Under the pieces are notes generated by a model, which saw only the letters and a program-made list of their open reading frames with translations, ran no database searches and was not told the origin of the DNA. This document shows, one piece after another, positions 54,200 to 63,038 of a stretch of 64,000 nucleotides of DNA. Origin of the DNA: Cordilura impudica (lineage: Eukaryota; Arthropoda; Insecta; Diptera; Scathophagidae); assembly GCA_963682025.1 (NCBI GenBank), contig OY821519.1:161965487-162029486 (forward strand), in the 5' to 3' direction. A program made the translations under genes and the position numbers. The number at the start of each line of letters is the position of its first letter. Position 1 is the stretch's first letter.

Positions 54200-55633
54200 G
54201 CATTTTTGAAATGGTTTGGGAAATAGTTGAGTTTGATGCAGCTGTTATATTATAACCAGTATAACCAGGTTGGGAAACATTGTCAAAACCAGGGGATTTT
54301 GAGGGTTTTATTTATAGACAATATTCATTACTTCTTCAAGAGATGTATAAATTATTTACTGTTGTATTTATTAGTGTATCTGCCGAGTGGTTATAGTTCG
54401 AAGTGAGGTTATTTGCTTGGACAAATGTATTTGCCAGGACTTCAGCCTTGTCCTTATCAGATGTTATTTTTGTATTTCCAACTTTAAAGTGAGCGATTTG
54501 ATTTTTTCCTTTTCCTCGCAAGTTCCTGCTTATTTTCCAAAATGATTTATCACCTGGTTTTAAATTGGATAATAATTGAGACCATTTCTTATTGCGCTCC
54601 GAATTAATACTTTTATCAATCATGTTACTTAGAAACTTAGTACATCGATTATAAAAAGTTTGCTCGGCTATATTTGCAGATCGTTGGCTTTTTTTTTAAA
54701 GCTTCTTCTTAGTTTAATATATTTCACAGTACTTTCTGGTAATGTGTAATTATTTTGTTGAGTTATTTTAGGTGTGGACACATCCCTTGCTTCGAAAACT
54801 ACATTTATAAATTTTTGGATTTCCTGATCAATAACTACCTTGGTATTGTATATATCAGAATATAACGTGATTTTATTGTCTAAAAAATTCATAAAAATGT
54901 TCCAGTTGGTTGCACTATAATCATAATAATTGAGGTCAACCTGCAAGGCCGTTGATCTTTTAAGTGTACATATAATGGGGCGATGGTCTGATGGTATTTC
55001 GTAATCCATTGTTTTTACGTCTATATCTAAAGCGGAATTGCTTAAAATAATATCGAGTGTGGATGCTTCGCGATTGTGTTGATGGGGGAATAGGGTTGGA
55101 CTATTAGGGTAGTGAATGAAAAAATTGCTTGATTGCTGTAGGTTGTTGAGTGCAATTCCTGCAGTATTATTTGAACGGCAATTCCAAGAACAATGTTTGG
55201 CATTTAGGTCACCAAAAACTATATATTCTTTGGTGGAAGGTGTTAGGTTCAAGATATCAGCACAGAAGTTATGGGTATATCTTGGTGAATATAACGAAGA
55301 TACAACAATAGGTCTATTATTTATAATAACTTCAATTGAGATGTTTTCGATTGATGATGTGTTTGATATAAAGAGGTTTTTATGAGCGACAGATTTATGA
55401 ATTAACAGAGCTACTCCTCCTCCTCTTGCATCTGTTCTGTCACTTCTATATAAATAATAATTTTTAAAATAGGGTCTATGATTTTCTGAAAAAAATGTTT
55501 CATTCAAAGACGCTATTTTAATATTTTCTCGTTCAATTAGTATCTCAAATTGTTTTAATTTAGAAAAGTTTGAAATGCCATTAGCATTCAAGTGAAGCAT
55601 TTTGAATTCGTTTAAATTATTAGTATAATCCAT
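54200..55633 (-). pseudogene. Jockey-A4 ORF2, endonuclease and linker part
   Basis: ATG at 55,633. The endonuclease is open to 54,668 with LNETFF, YRSDRTDARGGG, FGDLNAKH and SDHRPII all present. A frame change near 54,665 (in an A-run, KKKANDLQ) moves to the frame 54,623-54,336, and a deletion near 54,330-54,350 removes part of the RT fingers. It continues to the A5 border at 54,199. Confidence 0.87.
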
Positions 55634-56786
55634 GGGTGTATTTTACCATTGATATTACAACTTTGATTTGTTGTACTTTTGAAGTGCACCTATGCAAATC
55701 ATCCATAGCTGTAGTGAAAATATCAAAAAGCTCATCAATGCTAAATAAATCGTTGTTTGTTTTCAGCTGGTTAGCATATGTAGCTTTGCTGTTATTATTG
55801 ATGTTATTGTTACAATTTGTGTTGTTGTTTCTTAAATTAGGGAAATCTCCCACATTAAATTGAAATGAGTTATTTTGTTGTTGTCTGCTGTTATTCGGAC
55901 TTTTAGAAGTAACTCTTGTTCTAGTTTCCAAATAGAGAGAACGTAACGGACAGTTGATATCGTTTGCAGAGCGATCAGTTCTCTCTTTTCCTTGTTTTTT
56001 GCAATTAAAGCATGTAAAAACAGCTGGTCTTTTTTCATTTGTGTTAAACGTACACACACTTGTATGATGTTGTTCTGCACATATCATACAGGCAGCACTA
56101 CGATGACAATGTTCACCACCATGGCCATACATTAAGCAGTTCCAGCATTGAGTTGGTTTATTTCTGGATCTAGATTTGTATTTTTTCCAGGAAATTATTA
56201 TATTTGAAATTCTTCTTACGTTTCTTAAGGCAGTTGGGTTAAAATTTTTACGTACAAATTGAACTTTGTAAACTGCATTGTTGTTCGAACTGAATTTGGT
56301 GACTATTTCAGCTACAGAAGAAGGGGACAGGTTGTAGTTTTTTAGCTCTGCGGCGATGTTCTCAGTTTTTATGCGGGGTAAACCGTGTAAAAAAGTGGTG
56401 TATAACCTATTATCTTTGGAGCCATAAGAGTGAAACTCCAACTTACTCTCTTTAAGAATTTGCTTGTAGCATTCGAACATTTCTTTACTTGGAGCAAAAA
56501 TTTTAGCACCAATTGAAGTACGTTTGAAAATACAATCTTTACCAAGTAGTTTTTGTATTTCTGTCAATGAGGCGTTAGCTTCAACAACAATAGGTGGAGG
56601 TTTGTGTTGTTTAACCTCGTTAATATTTGATACAGGAGTTACGTCCATATCATTAAGGCCAGCAAGCAGGCTAAATCTGTTGCTTGAAGTTGACGCGATG
56701 TTCGGGTTAAAACCCGGAGGAAGTTTTGTCATCTTCTTGTTGGCAAGGAGCTTTCTTTTTGATGAAGATTTGGCCCCTCGGGCCAT
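55620..56786 (-). CDS. Jockey-A4 gag (ORF1)
   Basis: 388 open codons on the minus strand with the same domains as A3 and A5, including the three Cys/His clusters. The stop overlaps the ORF2 ATG (55,633) by 14 bases. The 5' UTR of 177 bases ends at the element start at 56,963, exactly the A3 length. Confidence 0.92.
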   Translation of the reverse strand: MARGAKSSSKRKLLANKKMTKLPPGFNPNIASTSSNRFSLLAGLNDMDVTPVSNINEVKQHKPPPIVVEANASLTEIQKLLGKDCIFKRTSIGAKIFAPSKEMFECYKQILKESKLEFHSYGSKDNRLYTTFLHGLPRIKTENIAAELKNYNLSPSSVAEIVTKFSSNNNAVYKVQFVRKNFNPTALRNVRRISNIIISWKKYKSRSRNKPTQCWNCLMYGHGGEHCHRSAACMICAEQHHTSVCTFNTNEKRPAVFTCFNCKKQGKERTDRSANDINCPLRSLYLETRTRVTSKSPNNSRQQQNNSFQFNVGDFPNLRNNNTNCNNNINNNSKATYANQLKTNNDLFSIDELFDIFTTAMDDLHRCTSKVQQIKVVISMVKYTHGLY

Positions 56787-56977
56787 CGCAAAATTTTTAT
56801 TCCTGTTTTAAAGCTGGATTGTCTACCACGTGAGTTCAAATGAGATCAAGAATAGGCAATTGCAAAAACAAAAATATACACTTGTTATTAATTTTAAATA
56901 GTTGTACTCTAAGCGCTTTAATTATTTACACGACCGTTCGTAAAGAGAATTAGATTCGAACTGGGGTTAATAATATT

Positions 56978-58605
56978 ATTTTGATTAGAGAAGTCTAAAA
57001 TTCTCTTTTGTAGAATTTTCTCAAACACTTTATCTAATTGGCTTAGAATGCTAATCGGTCTATAGCTGGACGGTAATTTAGGATCTTTGCCCGGCTTAAT
57101 AATTGGGATGACTTTTGCTTTCTTAAAAATCTTTGGAAAGTATCCTTCAATTAAGCAAGAATTAAAGAGTTTGCTTAGAGTTTCAAAAAAGTAGTCAGGC
57201 ATTTTTTTTAAGTATAATACTATTTATGCCATCTAACCCAGGGGCTTTTTTATTTTTCAACAAAAGTACAATTGATTTAACTTCGGCTAAATTGGTAAGT
57301 TCGACATTCGAACTGTCAATAACTATATCATTAAGATTATGTATGAATCTTGAGACACATGCGTCCATAGGTGAAGGGTTATTTAATGTAATGGTGTGTG
57401 AATTTTCAAAACGTCTGCTATAGAATTAGCCTTTTCTACGCCTGTTTTTAAGACTTGACCGTTCACATATAGATCCGTAGAAGACATTTTGTTGTTCTTA
57501 ATGGCTTTTGTTACTTTCCAAAATTTATTTGCGTCCGGAGGAAAATTTGAAATGAATTTGGACCAGGATTCGTTCCGGTCTTTATTAAGGTGGAAGTCAA
57601 TTAATTTATCTAATTGTTTCAAAACGCTTTTAATTTGATTTTTAGAGTAAAAATCCCTACTTCTTCGAAATTTCCGTTTATATTTTTTTTCTGACTAATT
57701 AACATTTTACTAGTATCGGAAATTTCACGTTGCCATGATTTTTTACGACCTACAGGTATTTTTCCAAAAGTTTCCTTTACTATAGATATCAATTTATCAA
57801 AATAACCATCTAGATTACCTGAATTAGCAACCGCTTGGTCAAAGTTCTGATCCCTGATTTCACTCTCTACCCAATTTCCAAATGCTGACCAGTCTCCTCG
57901 ATAATACAAAGGAACTGCATATGTCATATTTTGAACAAGTCCGGAAATAACACAAGATATTGGTACTTGGTCCGACTTTAGAGTATTTGGGTGTGTCTTA
58001 AGGTCTGAGAATAGGAGACACGAGACGGCTAGACATTGTTGATATTTTGACCAAAGCGAGTATACTCGTTTGGGTAATATATATAGTAGCTGGATTGTAA
58101 GCAGTGGTTATAGAGTTCCGTACGTGCTGAATTATTTGACACACAATTCCATTGTGTATGTTGGGCATTCAGGTCACCGAAAATAAAATAATCGCTAGTA
58201 TAGGATGTTAATTTGTCCAAATCAGTCTTGAAATTGGATGTGTGATCAGGATTATACGCTGAAGTAAATATTACTGGTCGGCTATTTATCATCACTTGTA
58301 TTGAAATGTTTTCTGCAGTGTTCGTATAAATTTTCGGTAGCAATATTACTATTACCTTTAATATTACCTTTAATTGCAATTAGAACTCCTCCGCCATGCG
58401 TAGAACGATCCTCTCTATATATTTTATAGCCACCAAGTTGAAATTTGTGATGCGGTTTCAAAAAAGTCTCATTTAAAAGGAGATTATCAATTTTCCATTT
58501 CAGTAAGAAGTATTCCAGCTGCGCAGTTGATGATTCCGTTGTTATGCCTTGGGCATTCCAATGCATAACATGAACATTGTGTAAACAATTTGAATTATAT
58601 GGCAT
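56978..58605 (-). pseudogene. Jockey-C ORF2, endonuclease, linker and RT fingers
   Basis: ATG at 58,605 (VHVMHWNAQGITTES). Endonuclease in two frames: 58,605-58,282 (LLNETFL, YREDRSTHGGGVLIAI) and 58,379-58,029 (YFIFGDLNAQHTQWNC). The linker (57,927-57,619 and 57,622-57,383) and the RT fingers (57,202-56,978: KAKVIPIIKPGKD, SSYRPISILSQLDKVFEKIL) follow. Multiple frame changes. The downstream half is at 47,892-48,441. Confidence 0.8.
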
Positions 58606-58609
58606 GTTG

Positions 58610-59656
58610 AAGCATCATGCCTAAAACACGCCAAAAGTCTTTCGTTGGATATGTCGTTGTCATTATTTTTTGTATAGCTTTTGTCTTTAGCTAGTTCCAT
58701 TAGCGCGGAAATTACTATGAATATTTTGTCGCTCTTGTCTTGGTAATTGAGGAAAATCCTGATTGTCCACGTTGAAATAAGAATCATTAGTTCTTCTGTT
58801 GATCGGCCTAGATTTATATGTTACTCGATTCCGGATATCTAAATATTCTTGACGGCTTGGGCACTTTGGATCATCAGCTTTATGATTAACGTGCTTTACA
58901 TTCTTTTTTATGCAGTTATAACACTTATATATTATGCTACCATCATTATAACTTTTTTAAGAGGGCATATAGTATAATCATGGTTTCCCGCGCAGGCTGA
59001 ACACACTAAGGTACGATTACAGTTTTGGCCCCGTGTCCATACATAGCACAATTGGAGCATTGAGTGGGCCCTTTGTTACCCTTAAGAGGCTTCTTCCAAT
59101 ACACCGAAATATTACTAAAATATCTAATTTTCATTATTTCTCCTTTGGTTACCTGCTGACGATCAAATTCAATTAGGTAAAGTGCATCATCTACATTAGA
59201 TCTTTTTGTTTCCAATTCTTTTATGCTTATCGGCTTGATATTATGCGTGCTGACAAATTCTTCGCTGATGTTCTTTGTGTCTAGTTTTGGTAATCCAAAT
59301 AAAACCAATTTAAAGCTTTTAGTGTACTTTATCTTGTGAGTATAAAACTGGAATTTTTTGTGCTAAAGAACCTTTAGAGCATCCTGGTACAGTGATAACG
59401 AGTTGGATAAAATTTTCGTTCCAATAGTCATTCGTTTATAAGTATACTTATCACCAATTATTCCGATAACATTAGTAAAACTGTGAGTAGAATCCACAAT
59501 TACAGGTGGAATTTTTTCTTTAACAACAGGTTCTTCATCATCGTCGTCAGATAGAAGTTGAAATCTGTTGGCACTAGTACTGGGACCGTCCGATGTTTTT
59601 GGCACCTTGAATTTGGGGCTTTTGCCCCAATATTTTCTTCTTTTTTGATTAAACAT
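58610..59656 (-). pseudogene. Jockey-C gag
   Basis: Starts MFNQKRRKYWGKS at 59,656 and runs to 59,363 with TSANRFQLLSDDDDEE and TYKRMTIGTKIL. After a frame change it continues at 59,308-59,006 (FGLPKLDTKNISEEF, then CSNCAMYGHG, a zinc knuckle). Further Cys/His clusters follow in broken frames to about 58,900, with a low-complexity tail. Same layout as Jockey-A gag but clearly diverged in sequence. Confidence 0.75.
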
Positions 59657-59759
59657 TACCAAAAGAAGGAAATTTAACTCAATCAAGTAGTTTATTACTT
59701 ATTATATTGAAAATAAAATTAACTTTTTCAAGCACAATTAATCACGATGTTTTTATCTT

Positions 59760-59813
59760 GAGGCAGAGATGCCAGATGAGGCAGAGATGCCAGATGAGGC
59801 AGAGATGCCAGAT
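59760..59813. repeat. Perfect 18-bp tandem repeat, three copies
   Basis: GAGGCAGAGATGCCAGAT occurs three times in a row without any difference. It lies about 100 bases upstream of the Jockey-C gag start, in what would be the 5' leader of that element on the minus strand. Confidence 0.95.
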
Positions 59814-59923
59814 GTTATAGGTGTAATAAAATTTGGGTTACTGTTATTTTTTTGTATTATGATTCTGTTTTTCTTTCTTCGGTTGCTGTTTCAGAATTTT
59901 CTGTAGGAATTTCAAAAGATTCT

Positions 59924-60134
59924 GTTATAATATTTAACAGCTGCATCAAACTCAACTATTTCCCAAACCATTTCAAAAATGCTAAGGTTATAGCTGTCAA
60001 CAAACCTAATAAGCCAAAAAATAACCCAAATAGCTATAGACCTATTAGTCTATTAAGTAACTTAGGTAAAATATTTGAAAAAATACTACATTCTCGTCTT
60101 AGTGAATTTGTAATGACCAATTCTATTGTTGCTA
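59924..60134 (+). mobile_element. Jockey-A fragment A6 (internal RT piece)
   Basis: About 211 bases matching the RT finger region of Jockey-A ORF2 (FNSCIKLNYFPNHFKNAKVIAVNKP through EFVMTNSIVAK) with very few differences from A3 and A5. It has neither a 5' nor a 3' element end and no poly(A). Its right end meets the TA next to the 327-bp MITE. Confidence 0.85.
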
Positions 60135-60461
60135 AGTCTGTGTTTACACATGAAAGTTTTCTTGCTGAAAGTTTTGAGTTTATAGGTGAGACGGGAGAGA
60201 AGAATGGCAGGGGGTACATACTGTCATGTACTCTGCAATTCTCTATTGTTTCTTGCTTCGTAATTTTCAAAGTGAAGTTATTTTACGTTTTCTTTAATTT
60301 TTATGTTCGTTTGCGTTAAGAAAGACAATAATTTGAAATAAAGTTAATTTTAAAGAAATAAAATGATAAAATAAATAGATAAAATGAATGACACGGATGA
60401 AAGTTTAAAAGAGAATTTCAAACAATTTAAGAAAGAAAAATTTCATGTGTAAACCGGGACT
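60135..60461. mobile_element. MITE-like element, 327 bp, TA-flanked
   Basis: The left end AGTCTGTGTTTACACATGAA and the right end read inward, AGTCCCGGTTTACACATGAA, share 16 of 20 bases, with further similarity inward (TTTTC). It is flanked by TA at 60,133-60,134 and 60,462-60,463. A TA duplication suggests Tc1/mariner-type mobilisation. The inner sequence holds a short frame MNDTDESLKENF... (from 60,384) that I do not recognise. Confidence 0.65.
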
Positions 60462-60629
60462 TAGTAAAGTCGCTTGAGCTGCGTCTTTCTATGTACATTT
60501 GTTTTATATTTATATATTTTAATATTTCTTATATAATTTTTTTTTTAATATTTCTTTGTGTTTCTGATTAACGGGGCAGTTTTTATTATTTTATCAATGT
60601 GCAAGATTGCAGTTTATATATTGTACTTT
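60462..60629. other. AT-rich spacer
   Basis: No ORF, repeat or motif recognised between the MITE and the I-clade ORF1 remnant. Confidence 0.4.
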
Positions 60630-61331
60630 AGTACATGGAACAGGGTCGTGTATTGTTTATGAACAAACTCAACATATAGCTCTGCCCGTGCAATATTTTT
60701 GTGTGTGTCCTAATTTAAAACAGTTTTTGCATTGAATTGGCGCAGGAATATGAGGTTGAACTTTACATACAAGAAATCCGATTTTAATTTCCTTAGGTAT
60801 GGTAAATTGATTAAAATGCTGAATGTGTAATGGAGTCTTTGTAACTTTATTATCTTGAACTTTTGTAATTTTATTACAATCAACTACTATTTGGTCGTTA
60901 AGTCCGTTGATGATATCCTCTTTTGTTAGTTCCTTTAAAGATGGTGCAAAAACAATACATTTAATGGTGTTTAGTGTAGGATGTAAAAGAGTCTCAATTG
61001 GTCTAGTCCTGGTAGTGTTGTTGCTTCTAAGAACCTGTTAGCTTGTGATTCATTTTTAGTAAGAATTAAAAGATTTCCGTCTTTTGTGAAGCTTATTTTT
61101 TCAGTTGGTTCATTTGATATGTCTTCTAAGCTTTTTGACACCAAAAAATTATTAAAAATTTGTATGGTTATGTATTTTGGGCACTGTTTTTTGTTTTTAT
61201 CAATTTGTTTTTCTCCATGTTTCGGAAAATCATGAATGTTGTTAATGTTGTTGGTCTTTTCTTCTTTTTACATTCCAGAGATTGATCCGGATCCAGAATA
61301 AAGAAATAGTTTCCTCCTGAGGAGGAGGCCA
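60630..61331 (-). pseudogene. I-minus fragment: ORF1 (gag-like), 5' part
   Basis: ATG at 61,331 (MASSSGGNYFFILDPDQS). After a frame change near 61,165 a long stretch resembles the gag of I-clade elements (EKISFTKDGNLLILTKNESQA, KCIVFAPSLKELTKEDI, KEIKIGFLVCKVQPHIPAPIQC). It ends with the first zinc knuckle CKNCFKLGHTQKYC at about 60,715-60,675. The other knuckles are missing. The 5' UTR should lie to the right. This is the first of the colinear I-minus pieces. Confidence 0.7.
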
Positions 61332-61812
61332 TGATTGAAGCACTATCAGAATATAATTATTGTTAAAGATATAACGAGAAAAAATATAAAAAGTTTTTTT
61401 TTACGAGCGCTGAGAATTAAAATAACCAATGTAAACAAACGGAAGTTCAGTAAACACGTCTTTATACAACAAGCACTTTGTATTGAAACTAGCTAGAAAT
61501 AAAAGTTTAAAAAATATACACGATAAAAGCTTATAAATAAATAAAAAATTACTCGAAAGGTATAACCGTTACGGTCCCTGAAATATACACTTTTTAAGAT
61601 ACGACGAAATCACGCGATTTATTCATCAAACAAAGTCAGGATTAAAAAAATAATTAGAGAAGTATTCATGTTTATCCTACGGCGCTTTTCAAATATAACA
61701 AATTTTAAATATAACAAAGGATATTTCGACAGAAAATAATATATTATTGTACGATATTGATATAATAACGATAAATAGATTACTGTACACCTATGTCTTA
61801 CAAAATAATTAC
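61332..61812 (-). other. Vps13D-like intron start and flank
   Basis: The splice donor (GTAATT on the minus strand) is at 61,812-61,807. The interval is AT-rich with a T-run near 61,390. No further exon of the host gene is recognisable from here to the left edge. The right limit of the I-minus element's 5' end is probably near 61,440. Confidence 0.55.
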
Positions 61813-61949
61813 CTATTTTTAAATCGTTTACCACTTCGTTAATAATATGAGGGCTTGTAGATCGATGATATACATAAGGATCAGGTGACCCAGACGATTT
61901 TGGAGAGCACGGTTCGCTTTGCTTAAGGCTCCCAGATAGGCTATCCATT
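61813..61949 (-). CDS. Vps13D: Vps13D-like gene, exon (third visible)
   Basis: 137 bp on the minus strand, bounded by an acceptor TTAAATAG at 61,957-61,950 and a donor G|GTAATT at 61,812. It continues the frame of the previous exon (split codon GA|A). It encodes a Ser/Pro-rich linker (MDSLSGSLKQSEPCSPKSSG...). Such linkers lie between the repeating beta-groove units of VPS13 proteins. The following exon is not in the window. Confidence 0.75.
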
Positions 61950-62012
61950 CTATTTAACCAAAATAAATAAACAAAATTTTTAAATTAAACTAAAATATTG
62001 AATGGCACTTAC

Positions 62013-62971
62013 TCTACATGACGATGACTAGCTACTAGTAACTCAAAATCAGGACCAAAAGATTGAACTGCATCCACAAGTAAAAATCCATGCACAGACA
62101 TATTAATATGTATTTCACCAGTTTTTTTAGTAATTCCTGCTTTTGCGCCTATAATTTGAAGTTCGGCAATACTTTTTTCTCTAGATTGCACTTCTAGAAT
62201 TATTTGATCTATTACGAATTGAAAAATTGTTTTATTCGCATTTTCTACAGTTTCGATGTTAAAATTAACATTGTTCTCATCAGCAAACTCATTATTGACT
62301 TTTTTCTTAGAATGGCTTGTTGATTTTAAAAGATCAAATGTTATTGGATTCAAAATCCTTAAACATTCCGTTATTTTCTGTTCATTAATGTGAGCTATAA
62401 TTTTCTGAAGGTTTCCAAATAAAGTTATAGAAGGATATTCAGGGTCTGAAGTTTTAATTATTCGTCTTTCCAATTGAAGTGATATATTAAATTTATCTAA
62501 TAAATGAAAGCCTGAAGAAGTTTTAGCACAGGCATACCCACATTCTCGACTTTTGCACACAATTACTTGTAAGTCAGTTAGATTTATGATGTACTTATCA
62601 TATATTTCGCTGTAGAGTGCACTCTCTAGTCCAGTATCATTGTTTATCACAAACTTTGAGAAAACAGACGAGTCAGGGACTGATATTGCTGTTACGGCAG
62701 TGGCTGCCGTCGTCCCCGGTGAATCAGATCGACTTATTTCTGACCCAGGAGGTGTTGAGCAAGGGGTCATAAACAGCTCATCACCGCTTTCCTTATCTGA
62801 TTCATTGTAATCGATTACAACCATCTCATTTCTGGAGCGTTCGTTTTTAAATAACTGAAATCTACCAAAATCTATTAAAAGCAGAGATGAATTTTTTTCC
62901 TGAAAATTTTCTACACAAATGATACGTGGCGCAGAGATATCAATCTCGAACGACCACTTCTTTCGGTATTC
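62013..62971 (-). CDS. Vps13D: Vps13D-like gene, exon (second visible)
   Basis: 959 bp with acceptor TTTATAG at 62,978-62,972 and donor GTAAGT at 62,012. Reads YRKKWSFEIDISAPRIICVENF, the ISAP-I strand signature of VPS13-type groove repeats, then LLLIDFGRFQL. An acidic, Ser/Thr-rich loop (SDKESGDELFMTPCSTPPGS) follows, then further beta-strand sequence ending HGFLLVDAVQSFGPDFELLVASHRHVE. VPS13 proteins are rod-like lipid channels at membrane contact sites. The frame is fully open across the exon. Confidence 0.85.
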
Positions 62972-63038
62972 CTATAAATTTTATAAACAACAATATATTA
63001 TTAATTGTATTAATAAGTTTAACATTTTTCCTAATTAC
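62972..63038 (-). other. Intron of the Vps13D-like gene, 67 bp
   Basis: The donor AAAAG|GTAATT and acceptor TTTATAG|GAATAC join LLLGQK to EYRKKWSF in frame. The length is typical of dipteran short introns, in contrast to the much larger intron that starts at 61,812. Confidence 0.85.

Larger units (their letters stand above)
48442..56963 (-). mobile_element. Jockey-A copy A4, full length, interrupted by A5
   Basis: Minus strand. The 5' end CAGTTCGAATC (reverse complement) is at 56,963 and the 3' end at 48,442. A perfect 14-bp duplication GGGTTAATAATATT flanks it (48,428-48,441 and 56,964-56,977), inside Jockey-C ORF2. A5 is inserted at 49,910-54,187. Gag is open. ORF2 is broken by a deletion near 54,330 and a frame change near 54,665. 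Confidence 0.94.
47892..59850 (-). mobile_element. Jockey-C, decayed, hosting copies A4 and A5
   Basis: Minus-strand Jockey element. Gag lies at 59,656-58,610 and ORF2 from 58,605 leftward to about 56,978, resuming at 48,441-47,892 beyond the A4 insertion. The join falls within NNIIN|PQQFGFRKEHS. The 3' end (thumb end, 3' UTR, poly(A)) is missing at 47,892. The 5' leader may include the 18-bp tandem repeat at 59,760-59,813. Confidence 0.8.
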
